Source: Phascolarctos cinereus
Lineage: Eukaryota > Chordata > Mammalia > Diprotodontia > Phascolarctidae
Direction of reading: 5' to 3'
Length of the DNA: 64,000 bases
Assembly: GCF_002099425.1 (NCBI RefSeq)
Contig: NW_018343984.1
Span: forward strand, 16,372,001-16,436,000
Shown here: positions 10,431 to 21,039 of the stretch, piece by piece
How the letters are laid out: each line of letters begins with the position of its first letter
Numbering within the stretch: the first letter of the stretch is position 1
Notes under the pieces: model-generated
Seen by the model: the letters and a program-made list of their open reading frames with translations, nothing else
What the model was told of the DNA's origin: nothing
The model's database searches: none
Program-made: the position numbers and the translations under genes

Positions 10431-11076
10431 GAACCACGACTAACTTCCAAATGGCTTGTTTGGAATAAGGTAGCTCTGTTCTTTTCATTCATGTAATGGA
10501 ATTAAGCCCTTCCTCTTTGACCTGTGAGATTTTTGCTCATTTAAAGGTTTTCCTCTTTCTCTACCATCTCGCTTCTCTATCTTTGCCTAAAACCTCATCT
10601 TCTTTCCCTTCTACTCCATTCAAAAGCTGCCAGTGGCCTTTCATTCTTGTGCTTCCTTTTTCCAAGTGACTTTCCATCTCTTGGAATTTAAAGAACTGGC
10701 CTTCTAAACTCTGGCATCAAGGAATTGGTTTTTAGATTTGAGGCTTGAAAAGTTAGTTCATGGCAGGTGGTCCAGTCAGTTTTCATGTTATGGTCTCTCT
10801 AAAGAGTTTCCAGGGTCAAGAAGCCAGTAGTTGAACAGCCATCCTTTGAAAGTATGGCGATTATGGGTAACCACACATGGACCAGGAGACAAATGCCCAG
10901 ATGCACTCTGAGAATTTCAGTCCTGAGTTTAGCATGAAAAAAAGAAATCTAATAGAATATGGCTCATCCCTCCTCCACACGAGGGCTCTTTAGATATTTG
11001 AAATTAGTGAGGATGGATTTATTTGTGTTCTATTCTCCAAGCTATCTAACCTCAATTGCTTCAACTGAGCCTCAGA
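10431..11076. other. unclassified stretch
   Basis: A pyrimidine-rich part at 10540-10690 may be a very old L2 fragment, but the match is weak. Otherwise nothing is recognised. Confidence 0.3.
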
Positions 11077-11248
11077 CATGGGGATCAAATAACTATGGCT
11101 GGCAGGTCAAATGCAGCCTGCCACCTGTTTTTGTATGGCCTATGAGCTAAGAATGGTTTTTACATTGAATTCATTCTTAGCTCACAATTCATGTGAAAAC
11201 AGGTGACTGAATGGATTTGGCCTAAAGGCCATACCTTATCAACCCCTG
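11077..11248. mobile_element. short hAT-type palindromic DNA transposon
   Basis: The ends read CATGGGGATCA.. and ..TTATCAACCCCTG, close to the inverted CAGGGGTCGGCAAACT / AGTTTGCCGACCCCTG ends of a mammalian hAT family. The inside carries the family phrase GCAGCCTGCCACCTGTTTTTG. It contains an inverted repeat: GAGCTAAGAATG at 11144-11155 pairs perfectly with 11172-11183 over a 16-nt loop, and the outer arms (CACCTGTTTTT / GAAAACAGGTG) extend it imperfectly. No transposase is present, so it is non-autonomous. A target duplication is no longer clear. Confidence 0.65.
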
Positions 11249-11555
11249 GTTAGAGTCCCTGCTGGACCGAGTTGCTATCATTTGGATCTCTTACTGTTTC
11301 TCAATATTCCACTTAAAAAACATGGTGAACCTCCCTCCTTTCTTTGCAGAAGTGAGGGAACTATGGGTGTGGAACATTGCATATACTGTGAGACTCAGTT
11401 GATGTGTATGTTACTTTAGCTGAATTACTTTTTCTTTCCTCTTTCTGTCAAAATTTGTGTTACTCAATATGGCTCATCAGGCAAGAGGTAAGCAGGAGAA
11501 TATTTGGAAATGAAGGTTATGTCAAAGCAACAGATAGCAATTTTTTTTTTTTAAT
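11249..11555. other. unclassified stretch
   Basis: No repeat or coding signal recognised. Confidence 0.3.
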
Positions 11556-11890
11556 CAGTGATCCCAGAATTTAACAGGATACTTCAATTGTAGTCTGACA
11601 TGGAAGGACCAGGTAGTTATCACTTCTACAATTCTAGACAATATGCTTTTTTTTTTGTTAATGTAACCTTGAGAACTATCGCCACCTCAATAATTGTTTG
11701 GCCATCAGTTAACTAAAGCCCCCAGGGATTTTTCACAAGCTACTATCTAGCAAAATCTTGCATTAAATATTTGTTTATTCGATAAGTGTCAGCTAAGTAT
11801 CTACAATGAGCAAGGCTCTCCCAGGTTCTAGGCATGCAAAGACAAAAATAGTCACCTGCCCTCAAGGAGTCTACCATAGACCTTTGAGAC
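11556..11890 (-). repeat. CR1/L3 fragment then LINE-2 3' end
   Basis: At 11560-11755 the text ACTTCAATTGTAGTCTGACATGG..GTTATCACTTCTAC fits reverse CR1/L3. From about 11765 the text GATAAGTGTCAGCTAAGTATC..CTAGGCATGCAAAGACAAAAATAG..CCTGCCCTCAAGGAGTC is the reverse complement of the L2 3' end. Confidence 0.6.
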
Positions 11891-12258
11891 CAAAAGAAAG
11901 CTTTTAGTAGATTAAGTGGCAATCCAACGATCATAGATCAGAATGGATTAAAATGGAAGAAGCATATCAGAAGAGATTAGAAGAAGACAATGTCCAAGAA
12001 GACAGGAAGAAGTATCACTCATCACTTCAGATGTCTAAACTTAAATGTACAAAGTAGGGTAATATATAATGTGAATTAGAAATCTTAATTCCAAGAGGTA
12101 ATTTAACAAAATATGAATCATGCCTGTGTGATGGGATTCATGAATAGCCATGGAAGGCTACGGCAAGAAGAAGAGAATAGTGTTGGAATAGTGTTTTCTA
12201 TTAAAGAATTACACTTGGAGGCCATTGGCCAAAAGAAAAAAAGCCTACCTATACCCCA
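11891..12258. other. unclassified purine-biased stretch
   Basis: An A/G-rich segment matching nothing I know. It could be the distal part of the L1 that follows. Confidence 0.3.
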
Positions 12259-12260
<2 letters not shown>

Positions 12261-12305
<45 letters not shown>

Positions 12306-12341
12306 TTTGTTGTTGTTGTTGTCATTGTTGTTGTTGTTGTA
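12261..12341. repeat. (GATA)n followed by (TTG)n
   Basis: About eleven GATA units at 12261-12305 pass directly into an interrupted (TTG)n tract at 12307-12341. Confidence 0.95.
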
Positions 12342-12344
12342 GCA

Positions 12345-12835
12345 AACAAAGTAGATGTCCATTGGTTGGGAGATGGCTAAATAAATTATGGTACATGGAT
12401 GGAATGGAATGGAATATTACTGTGCAACAAGAGACAACAAATATGGCAAAGACAGAGAAGCATGGAGAGACTCACATGAACAGATGCTGTATAGAGTAAG
12501 CAGAGCCAGGTAGGCACACAAGAACTAGAACAATGGAAATGGAATGAACAACTAGAAAATGGCATGTTACAAAAGTATTAAGAATAAGCTTTGTCCCAAA
12601 GAAGAGATATGAAAAAATACCTTTCCTTGTTCTTTTGAGGAGGTGAGATGGGGAGAGGTCTATGAGTGTAAAACATTACCTATAACAACAGATTTTTTTT
12701 TCACTGTTGATTGGTTTTGCCAATTATTTTTCCTCTTTTTTTTCCCCTTTGTTACAAAGGGTGGCTCTCTCAGAAGAGGAAATGAAGAAGAATTATGGGG
12801 AGAAGTCTAGGTAATATAAAAACAAAAAAAATATC
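12345..12835 (+). repeat. old L1 3' end
   Basis: GATGTCCATTGGTTGGGAG, TGGAATATTACTGTGCAAC and GAGTAAGCAGAGCCAGG follow the order of the marsupial L1 ORF2 end (CCATTGATTGGGGAATGG, GGAATACTATTGTGC, GAGTGAAATGAGCAGAACCAGG). The 3'UTR follows, ending in an A-rich run near 12820. It is 5'-truncated and diverged. Confidence 0.65.
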
Positions 12836-12904
12836 AGTAATACTGTATTTTAAAAAATAAAGGGAATATATTTATATGTAATTTATATGCAATATACACA
12901 AAAT

Positions 12905-13140
12905 CATGTCATTTAAATAGAGATATAATGGCAGAATCTCCTAAAGAAACTTTGTATTATCAGGGATAACTCTTTTACCAATTTAGATTTAATAACCAAA
13001 TGCGTAGAAGATGAAAGCAAGGCAAGTAACTGAGGATGAATAGAAAAAGTTGTAAGACATTCAGAAAGATTTGATTGGTAACAAAAGTTCAGGACCAAAA
13101 AATATTCGAAATTTTTTTAGCTATGTTGGGTACAAAAAGT
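12905..13140. repeat. unclassified repeat, copy A
   Basis: This unit (GAATCTCCTAAAGAAACTTT.., TTTAGATTTAATAACC, AGAAGATGAAAGCAAGGCAAG, GTTCAGGACCAA..TTTTTAGCTATGTTGGGT) recurs at about 14020-14290 in the same direction, at roughly 80% identity by eye. I cannot assign a family. It may be part of an old LTR-type element. Confidence 0.6.
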
Positions 13141-13174
13141 ATATGTGTGTGTGCATCCATATACATATACACAA

Positions 13175-13222
<48 letters not shown>
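13175..13222. repeat. (GT)n microsatellite
   Basis: About 24 GT units lie just after copy A of the unclassified repeat. Confidence 0.95.
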
Positions 13223-13224
<2 letters not shown>

Positions 13225-13225
<1 letters not shown>

Positions 13226-13734
13226 ATTACAGGACCAAAATGGAAAATACAGAGGAAAGTATCTGGCTAAGGGTCACTGCAGAGTCAAACAGATGCAATA
13301 TTGTTGTAGAAGCATAATACAGCCCACCTGCCCAGAGGGAGGTAATAGATGAAGAGTTCAGGAAACAGAAAATCTGTTGCAGTGAAATATTACGGAGTAA
13401 ATTAACTATCTGGACATCTGTTGGGAGTCTCTCTTTGCCAAAAGCACAGAAATTAATAAATTCTTGCCTTGCTTTAATGATAATTTAATTTCTCTAAAGC
13501 TGGAAGAAGTGAAAATCAGAACTGTTGTTCCGCACTTAATTAAACCAGTAAAAAAGAACTGGTTGCTGAAGAATCAATGGTAGAACGTTGAGAGTAATAA
13601 CCAAGCCATCTTAAACTTAGTAATCAGAAAGTAGAGGAAGACTGAGTATTTTAACTAGGCCCCCTCTATTTGAAGAGAGGAGATTTCAGGAAAAAAAAAG
13701 ATAAATAGGATAGAGATTAGACCTATATATGCAT
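13225..13734. other. unclassified, possibly retroviral-LTR-like
   Basis: GGGAGTCTCTCTTTGCC..AATTAATAAATTCTTGCCTTGC resembles the poly(A)-signal and U5 part of an old endogenous retrovirus LTR, but there are no clear ends or target duplication. Treat as unclassified. Confidence 0.25.
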
Positions 13735-13945
13735 TATTATAGGGAGCTCCCAGGTAAGGAAACTGCGCTACTAATGAAGTGTACCATCTATGCTACAATG
13801 ACTAGTCTTTGAGGGTTGCCTAGAATATTGAAAAGTGAAGTCCCATTATCAGCCAACATGTCCGAGAGGGGAATTGAATCCAGCTTAACCTATCTTCAAG
13901 GTCAACCTCTCTATGCCCTATGCCACACCATCCATGTTTACCAAG
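13735..13945 (-). repeat. MIR-like core SINE
   Basis: GGAGCTCCCAGGTAAGGAAACTG.., GAGGGTTGCCTAGAATATTG and CTCTATGCCCTATGCCACACC fit a reverse MIR-related marsupial SINE, with GAATTGAATCCAG in the core. Confidence 0.5.
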
Positions 13946-14019
13946 ACCTTATATTATATGGGGGAGGTCAGCCTAAGGGATAGAGCTTTCTGAAGGATAA
14001 CATCGAGGGCACAAAAATA

Positions 14020-14290
14020 TAATTTAAATGGGAATATAATGGAGAAATCTCCTAAAGAAACTACTTGTATTACCAGGGAGAACTTTTTCACCATTTTAGA
14101 TTTAATAAAAAAATTGTATAGAAGATGAAAGCAAGTCAAGTATCTGGAGTGGATTTAAAAGAGTGGCAAGACCCTAAAGAATCATGTCAGAAAGGCTATG
14201 GCTCAGAATAATTTTACTGGTGATAAAAGCTCAGGACCAATAAAAAAAAGAGTTAGACTTATTTTTAGCTCCGTTGGGTGCAAGTGGTAG
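14020..14290. repeat. unclassified repeat, copy B
   Basis: Second copy of the unit at 12905-13140, in the same orientation about 1.1 kb downstream, sharing GAAATCTCCTAAAGAAACT, TTTTAGATTTAATAAA, GAAGATGAAAGCAAGTCAAGTA, GCTCAGGACCAATAA and TTTTTAGCTCCGTTGGGTG. Confidence 0.6.
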
Positions 14291-14329
14291 ATCAAAGAAA
14301 GTAGAGTCCATTATTCATGGGAATGACTT

Positions 14330-14805
14330 TGAGCATTTTCACTGGCTGTCCTTCCATGCTGGAGTGTTCTCCCTTCTCATCTCTACCTCCTGGCATCCTT
14401 CAAGTCCCAGCTAAAATCCTACCCTCTACAGGAAGCCTTTCCCAATGCCTGAATTCTAGGGCCTTCCCTCTGTTGGGTATCTCCAGCTTAATCCCATTTG
14501 TAGCCGGTTTGTATAGCTGTTTGCATATTGCCTCATGCACTAAACAGCAAGGTTCTTTGTATGCTCAGCACTTAGCACAACACATTGCACATAATACAGA
14601 CTTAATAAATGGCTATTGATTGGCTCACAGAATGACATCAGGATTTTGGAAACTGAGTCAACACAGCCCTGGGAGATGCATTCCCAGAATTGAGGCCCAG
14701 GTGTCTCATTGAGGGCAGGATCTTTCTTTCATTTTTGTTTGTATTTATACCCTCATTGTTTCACAGAGTGTCTGACAAATAGTAAGTACTTAATTAATGC
14801 TGATT
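14330..14805 (+). repeat. LINE-2 3' ends (two pieces)
   Basis: 14330-14630 carries the L2 C-terminal frame and UTR (GGCATCCTTCAAGTCCCAGC, TCTACAGGAAGCCTTTCCC, CAGCACTTAGCACAACAC..CTTAATAAATGGC). A second tail at about 14705-14805 (TGAGGGCAGGATCTTTC..ATAGTAAGTACTTAATTAATGC) follows. Confidence 0.7.
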
Positions 14806-14929
14806 TTCTTGCCCATTGCTTTTTGTTACTAGAGAGAAGTAGAGATGAGAATTGGGCACTGAAGCCCTCTTCTGGAAAACACCTTTTCAGCTGAACGTAG
14901 TTATTATCTAGTTGTTCAAAAACAACTAA

Positions 14930-15205
14930 GGTTTTGAGCCTCGGGGATCAGGAGGATGGTGGTATCATCAAGAGAAATAGAATAGTTTGGAGGAGGACCA
15001 GATTAGGGTGAGAATGTGATGAATTCACATTGAATTTTAGTATGTACTCAGTAAAGATACCCAGCATGTAGTTGAAAATGACAAAACTGTAACTTAATAG
15101 AATAGCCAAGGGCTCAGGTGCTATTTTGACAATCTTTATAGAAATAATCATTCAAACTATGGGACAGAAGATCAAGTGGAGGAAGGGGAACCACATATCA
15201 GGATG
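14930..15205 (-). repeat. LINE-2 reverse-transcriptase fragment
   Basis: Plus-strand text GGATGGTGGTATCATCAAG, AATAGTTTGGAGGAGGACC and AGTATGTACTCAGTAAAGATACCC is the reverse of the L2 ORF region just after the YADD core, coding for a stretch like ..MSKTELIIFPPKP..DGTTIL. It is heavily decayed. Confidence 0.55.
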
Positions 15206-15284
15206 GGCAAGAGAAAAGAGAAGTAATCAGAGAGATACGGAAATTCAAAGGATACAGTATGTGGTGATTAAAAAGGTTTGAGGG

Positions 15285-15655
15285 ACATAATTTCTGGGTA
15301 ATATAATCATTTTATTAATTAAACCAGCATGTTGATTAATAAAAGGGTGGTCATTTGGCCATCTCTCTCAGACCAAAGATAATCATGGTGGTGGGCTCAG
15401 GGCTTATATGTTCTTTTGGAAGAGGAGTGGCAATCAATTTTGGTTGGTTAAGCATTAAGGAGGGAAATAATATTACAATGCAGGTCTGAGAGTGACATCA
15501 TGCCACCCTTGGACAGAGAGACTATGTCTATTAGATCATCTCGAGCCTTGGGCAACCTATTAAAATAATTTATGCCCCACCCAAGCCTGTGCACCTTTAC
15601 TCTATAATTATCTCTCCTCAGAGAGACATAAACTACCAGCAATAAATCAATCACT
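15285..15655 (-). mobile_element. possible old solitary LTR
   Basis: Read on minus, a TATAAGCCC motif (near 15400) precedes an AATTAATAAAATG poly(A)-type signal (near 15315) by under 100 bases, the spacing of a retroviral LTR promoter and poly(A) site. The block sits between an L2 RT fragment and an L2 3' end. I see no clear target duplication, so the call and the edges are tentative. Confidence 0.3.
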
Positions 15656-16060
15656 ACTTATTAATCATTTATTATGCAACAGATACTGTTATAGGTAATA
15701 AAAAAAGAAAGACAAACATGACAAAAAATCAAGTTACTGCCCTTCATGGAGCTTACATTCTATGATGAAGAAATATATGTGTGTTTGTGTATGTGTATAA
15801 CATATCTTTGTATATTTTACATACACATATAAATATGTTACACGTGTATATGTACATATACACATACAAATACACACATGCATGCATACATGCAAAGAAA
15901 ATTTGGGGTCAGAAGGTACAAACAGCAAGAGGAATTGTGTACTTGACGTACAATGGCTCAATTGAGCAGAATTTTGAAGGTGTAAGGGTAATTTTCAGGG
16001 AGGGAAACTCTTTGGAGTTGCAAATATACGGTAACAGACACCTTCAATTCTAGGCAACTT
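15656..16060 (-). repeat. LINE-2 3' end with TG/TA-rich insert
   Basis: TTATTAATCATTTATTATGCAAC..GTTACTGCCCTTCATGGAGCTTACATTC is the reverse L2 terminus. A (TGTA)/(ACAT)-rich patch occupies 15775-15895, after which L2-like text resumes (AATTTTGAAGGTGTAAGGG..GAGGGAAACTC). Confidence 0.55.
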
Positions 16061-17200
16061 CCAAGTATATTGAGAGAAACTCAGCAGAACAGATTCCACA
16101 GGCCATGATGACACCCACCCTTCTCTCAGCACCAGCTTTTGCTTTCCCCACAAAATTCTCCTCTGAAAGTTTAAAATTTCATTCATGGTTGTTACCACCC
16201 TGTTCATGGACACACCTTCCTCTCCCTTTCCCTTCCCCCAGCCCTGCCCCCAGGAATGTATTTATTCTGGATAGGGAGTCAGGGATGCTGAGTTGGTACT
16301 TTGGGGTAAACCTATCCATGGTTCTCATTACACAAGTAGCATACATTACCTCATTGTTTATATCACTTCTTTGAAATCAGGCTTTCAATTACATGTGACT
16401 ATGGGCTTGGTTTGAGACTACATTGTATTTATTTTGCAAATATGTGAATGAGAGAAATTGATCTCTGTCCGTTATGTCTACTACATTTTGAATCCCTAAA
16501 GGCCCCCAGCCCTATCATTTCTATCCTTGTTAAATCAATTGTACTTCTAGAGTATTTTTCAATATGCCAGCTTGCTGTTGGGTTTTGGCTCAATTTCTCT
16601 TTCACTTCTTATTTACAGTTTCCAATATATTTATTGTATGTAGCTTTCAGCAGTCTGCTGGTTCACCATTATTAATGAGACTTAATGAAAGAAAAGAGGA
16701 ATTTGTGCCTCTCTTGGGCCCTTGCAACTGGGCTAAGGTCCATTCACCTCTTAACAAGAGATCTATTCCATTTTCTTGGCTTAACAAAAACCAGAGTAAT
16801 ATTTTTGTAGCTCTGGAAATCCTACTCCACCTACATTTTTTTTGGCTAATGCATGTTTTTTTTTGTCCTAGTTTTAGAACATCTATCTCATCATAAAACT
16901 TTTGTTAACAAACCAATGATTTCCTAAAACAAGTAATCCTCAAAAACCAAAAGGAATATGTTGAAGATCTCCATAACATCAGTTTGGGTTTCACTGAAAC
17001 TTTCAAGACTCCAACCATTCCTACCACATAAAAGTATAGACACACTACCCTAGAATTTCATTTCTGAGCAAACTGAATTCCTTGTCTTAGTGGGCTGATT
17101 TTCATTTTTCAAGAAAAAAGGCCAGGGTGAAAAGTCTTTTCATTATCATCATCTTCATCATCATCACCGCTGTCATCATTAACTATAGCAATAATGATAG
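16061..17200. other. low-repeat stretch
   Basis: No repeat recognised over 1.1 kb. The segment 16280-16720 has mixed composition with TTTATTTACAGTTTCC.. and ATTATTAATGAGACTTAATG and is a reasonable place to look for conserved non-coding sequence. The overlapping short plus frames (16105-16896) show no domain. An (ATC)-rich patch lies at 17140-17175. Confidence 0.35.
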
Positions 17201-17221
17201 ATAGCATTTATATGTCGTTCT

Positions 17222-17455
17222 TGTTCATTCATTTCAGTCATGTTTGACTCTTCATGAGCCCATTTTGGGGTTTTCTTGGCAAAGACACTGGAGCGGTTCG
17301 CCCTTTCCTTCTCCAGTTCCTTTTTACATATGAGGAAACCGAGGCAAACAGAGTTTGGTGACTTTTCCAGGGTCATACAGTTAGTAAGTGTCTGAGGCTA
17401 AATTTGAAACAGGGAGATGAGTCTTCCTGATTCCAAGCTATGCCACCTAGCTGTG
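17222..17455 (-). repeat. tRNA-SINE with BovB-like tail
   Basis: Full reverse copy: TTGTTCATTCATTTCAGTC..GACTCTTCATGAGCCC, TTTTCTTGGCAAAGACACTGG, CGAGGCAAACAGAG and ending TATGCCACCTAGCTG. A (TA)n run at 17458-17492 follows. Confidence 0.88.
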
Positions 17456-17457
17456 CC

Positions 17458-17490
<33 letters not shown>

Positions 17491-17549
17491 CATTTATTGA
17501 TTGATTCATTGATTGATTCACTTAACTTAAAACTTACAACAACATTCTA

Positions 17550-17815
17550 GTGGCAGCTAGGTCATACCATAGTGCACAGAGCAATGGGGACTTCAGTCAG
17601 GAAGACCTAAGTTCAAATATTACTTTAGACACATAAAACCTTTGTGACCCCTAAAGCACTTGACCTTTTTCTGCCTCTAATCTGTAAAATGGGGATAAGA
17701 ATAGCACCTACATCCAGGCTTGTTGTGAGGATTAAATTAGAAATCATGTGCAGAGCACTTCGCAGACCTTAAAATCCTGTGTCATTGTTGCTATTGTTGT
17801 TATTATTATTCTTTT
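17550..17815 (+). repeat. tRNA-head/MIR-tail SINE
   Basis: GGCAGCTAGGTCATACCATAG, AGGAAGACCTAAGTTCAAAT, TAATCTGTAAAATGGGGATAAG and TTGTTGTGAGGATTAAATTAG are seen in order, ending in a (TTATTA)-type tail. Confidence 0.82.
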
Positions 17816-17839
17816 ATATAAAAAGAATAGGGAATAAGG

Positions 17840-18065
17840 GTTACACCTATGACTGCATTTATATAAGAAACTCACAGAGGAGGAAACTCTCAGTTCCAAG
17901 ACAGATAAGTTCCTTCTATGAAACAAATAGTCTCAGAGTTTTCCTAAAGTCCTAAGGTTATGTGGTCCAAGGTCAGAGTGCCAAGTCCCAGGGTAGCAAA
18001 GACTTGAACCCAAATCTTTCTGGCTTCCAGGTTAGCCCTCTTTCCCACTATACTATGATGCCTCT
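17840..18065 (-). repeat. MIR-type core SINE
   Basis: Reverse MIR text: CACAGAGGAGGAAACTC, CCTAAGGTTATGTGGTCC, GACTTGAACCCAAATC and CTTTCCCACTATACTATGATG. Confidence 0.65.
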
Positions 18066-18084
18066 AGTAGGCAGCAAGGAGGGC

Positions 18085-19035
18085 AGGGATTATAATCCCA
18101 ATTTTTAGGTAAGAAAACTAAGCTTTTGAGTGATAAAGTGATTGACAAAGTGATGATCACAGAACACATGGAACAGAGTTGGTGCTCTCAACTGAGTCCT
18201 CTGATTCCAAGTTTCATTCTTTTTCTCCAGAATATTACTAATACTTGGCATTTACAGTGTTAGGATTTACAAGATTATTTAAATATATTGTCTTCCTTCA
18301 TATTCACAGCAACTCTGTATTATTATCTCCATCTTTTTATTGCTGTTCTTCATTCATTTTCGAAGAGTTCCGAGGACATCACAGAGTGATGTCTTAACTC
18401 TTGCATGAATTGGATTTAAGTGAGGCAGAGTTGAACAAAGTCATCAGCCTCTTTCTCTCCTCCAGAGTCACCAAAGTCCAGTGGCAAGTCAAGCCAACTG
18501 GTGATGGCCCAGGGTACATGGATGCCTTTGGTGTCTTTGATGCCAGACTAAGCTCTAAGTACTCCACAGCTCCTGCTTCAATCACCTTCATAGCTGTTAG
18601 AACAAACTGTTCTCATGTGACCATTCTGCCGAGGAAAGTTTCCATGTGCTTGGGGTAGAACTGCCTCAGTCATTGACGGGTTTGAAACCCAGTAATTACC
18701 TTTAACTTAGTTTAGTTGATGAGCTGAGATGATTTTACTGGGATGTGGCCACTGCACATGCTACAGCTGCTTCGAGCCACAGGTAAGAGTTGGACCCCAA
18801 AGGTGGATGAGCAGCCCTGAAAAGAGCTAACACCTCATACCAGAAGTGTTAGCTCTTCTTGAATACCCCATATGTCCCATTCTCTCCATTTTGCAGATAA
18901 AAGGAATGAGGTTCAAGGCAATTGAGCCACTTATTTATGGTCACCCACATAGTAAGTGTTAAAAGCGGAATTTAAACTTGGGTCAAGTCTCCTGACTCCC
19001 AGTTCAGGGCTCTGTCCATTGTATCATACTGTCTT
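18085..19035 (-). repeat. MIR copies, one split by a 0.5-kb repeat
   Basis: A decayed MIR lies at 18085-18235. A second starts at about 18240 (AACTCTGTATTATTATCTCC) and resumes at 18885 (CCATTTTGCAGATAAAAGG..GAACTTAAA-type core..TCTGTCCATTGTATC). Between them sits the element at 18340-18884. The flanks ATCTCCATCTTTT and TCTCTCCATTTT look like a worn target duplication. Confidence 0.65.
18340..18884 (-). mobile_element. 0.5-kb marsupial SINE-like repeat (long form)
   Basis: Read on minus it begins near a hairpin (AAGAGCTAACAC at 18822-18833 pairs with 18846-18857, 12-bp perfect arms, 12-nt loop) and ends TGATGTCCTCGGAACTC..GAAAATGAATGAAGAACAG. The same 3' module occurs at 20765-20975, 28430-28622 and 63060-63374. 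Its open frame (18401-18658, plus) is not a gene. Family name not assigned. Confidence 0.7.
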
Positions 19036-19079
19036 AAGCACAGCCTAACTAAGGAAGGATGGCTTGTTAACTAATCCTC

Positions 19080-19185
19080 AAGGTTTTATTAGTGCTCCCT
19101 AGTCCTAGCTAGGTGCTGGAGATACAAAAACAGTAATGAAACAGTCCTTTTCCTCAAGAAGCTTACATTCTTTCAGGAAATGAGT
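19080..19185 (-). repeat. LINE-2 3' end
   Basis: CTAGCTAGGTGCTGGAGATAC..CAGTCCTTTTCCTCAAGAAGCTTACATTC is the reverse L2 terminus. Confidence 0.65.
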
Positions 19186-19664
19186 ATTGGTATCTTGAAG
19201 TCAAGGTTGATATTATCACCATACCCACACCATGATATCGTTGGCACTAATGTCAGCATCACTTAAATTTATTTTGCCAGAAGGTGGTCCTTAGCCAGAT
19301 TTGCATGAAAGATCCCCAGCATACACAAGGCCATGTTACTAAATTTTATCATCTCTAGATTGGGATGGGTGGGGGAAGGGGATAGGCAGCATTATCCAGA
19401 ACTTCATAGCATTATTCCACCCCACCTTTTCCTTTCCTTTTCCACGTGCATCCCTAAAGCAGAAGAGTATTACTTTTTGAGGCCCCACATTCCTGTTTGG
19501 TAATATGGCCAGGACTGGTCACAAGTGTTCCACAGAAGAGGGTGTCAGAGGATGGTGGAGTCTTTCCTTTCTGCTTCATAAATCATGCCTTCTGCAAGGC
19601 AGAGAAGAGACTCAAGATAAACATTTTTTAACATTACTGTTTAAATTAGGGTTTTTTTTAACCT
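19186..19664. other. low-repeat stretch
   Basis: No repeat recognised. An ATTTGCAT octamer (POU-type site) lies at 19299-19306 in a mixed segment that also has TTGGC and GCCA half-sites. This is a candidate regulatory island only. Confidence 0.3.
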
Positions 19665-19951
19665 GTTCTTTTTTTGAATTTTATTATTTATTTTCAGCTT
19701 AAATATAAAATGAGAAAAAAAAAAACATTGTCATGTACACAACAGACCATAAAAGAGGATTTACTATAAAACAATAAATTTCCATTTCAAGAAAACCTAT
19801 ATTATTTTCAAAGCTGACCAGCTTTTCTTTTTTTCCTTTTAAGGTTATTTTTTGTTCTCTCCTGTGCACTTTTTACTTCATTTTTCCCCTCCTTCCCCCC
19901 TATCTACCCACTTCAGCCCTAAAGAAGTCTACAATTAAGTATGGAGATATA

Positions 19952-19986
<35 letters not shown>

Positions 19987-20190
19987 ATGTATGTATACAC
20001 ATACATATATATGTACACACATACACATAGAAGACTAAACTATGCTTATTTCCACTTGTTATCTGTTTTTCTGAAGGTGGATAGCATCTTCCTTCATATT
20101 TCCAAGTCTTCTCATGTTTTTCTAAATCAACTAGCTCATCATTTCCTATACCACAGCAATATTTCAACCCAATTGCATCTTGAGAGGTTG
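19665..20190 (-). repeat. L1 3' end with (TG)n/(TATG)n inside
   Basis: The stretch starts T-rich (reverse poly-A side). From 20060 it reads GAAGGTGGATAGCATC..CTCATGTTTTTCTAAATCAAC..AGCTCATCATTTCCTATACCACAGCAATATT, the reverse of the marsupial L1 ORF2 end. A (TG)n(TATG)n tract fills 19951-20030. Confidence 0.55.
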
Positions 20191-20261
20191 TCTATGAAAG
20201 TTTTTTTTCCCCAATTTTCTGTGTTCCTTCTATTCTTAGCCTCTTCCCTCCCTTTCCCTCC

Positions 20262-20390
20262 CCTCTCATCCCCTCTCCTCTCCTCTCCTCTCCTCTCCTC
20301 TCCTCTCCTCTCCTCTCCTCTCCTCTCCTCTCCTCTCCTCTCCTCTCCTCTCCTCTCCTCTCCTCTCCTCTCCTCTCCTCTCCTCTCATC
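20262..20390. repeat. (CTCCT)n pentamer satellite
   Basis: About 24 near-perfect tandem 5-mers. Because five is not a multiple of three, all three frames read the same repeating peptide (LLSSP on plus), giving false long frames. Confidence 0.97.
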
Positions 20391-20424
20391 TTACCTGAGA
20401 ATTTTCTATCCAAAGGAAGGTAAA

Positions 20425-20975
20425 TTTTGATGGCCTTAAGCTACCTAGCTAACTTGGGGTTTACTGGCTAGATTTCTTTCTCAAAGACCAAGCCTTAAAC
20501 CCAGTTCACTCTGGATCTCTTCAATTGGATAATAGGTCCCTTTGCAAGCACCACTTAATGGTTATTTTTAGGCCTTCCTGGCTCGGAGTGAATGTAAATA
20601 GTATCTGTTTCTCTCTTGGCCAGCAACCCTAAGAGTCCCCCTCTTTCAGTTTGATATTTTTATTAAAGGGGCCATCCTTTGACTCACTTCTTAAAGAGGC
20701 CTATTCATTGAATGGGTGTTGCTTCACTCAAAGTGAGAACCTGAAAAGACCTTAGCTTAAAAGGGCTAAGGTCTCCCACTGCATCCTGAGCTATCTCCAG
20801 TTGTTCTAATGAATATTTGGCCACTGGACCCAGACAGCCCTGGAGGAGAAAGTGAGGCTGGTGATTCTGTACAGCCCTCTCTCACTCAAATCAAAGTCAA
20901 TTGCAAGTCAGGACATCATCATCTCCTTGATGTCACGGTCCTCTTCAAGAACAAAGAACAAACTCTAATCTATGG
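20425..20975 (+). mobile_element. 0.5-kb marsupial repeat, second 5' type
   Basis: It runs from GCCTTAAGCTACCTAGC.. through GGCCTTCCTGGCTCGGAG, GGGGCCATCCTTTGACTC and GAATGGGTGTTGCTTCACTC to the shared 3' module (CACTGGACCCAGACAGCC..CCTGATGTCA-type..CTTCAAGAACAAAGAAC). A perfect hairpin (AGACCTTAGC at 20747-20756 with 20765-20774, 8-nt loop) sits at the start of the 3' module. The first 320 bp differ from the copies at 18340 and 28073. Confidence 0.65.
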
Positions 20976-21039
20976 TTGTATTCTTTCTCCTATGCTTACT
21001 CATCTTTATTTGTCTTTTTTGTTTGTTTTATTTTGTTTT

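Noticed and set aside
18401-18658. 85-codon plus frame
   Set aside because: It lies wholly in a 0.5-kb interspersed repeat; the same text recurs at 63060-63374 with a different frame state.
20192-20430. Repetitive SSPLL / RRGEE peptides
   Set aside because: Artefact of the CTCCT pentamer, which is open in every frame because it contains no stop.
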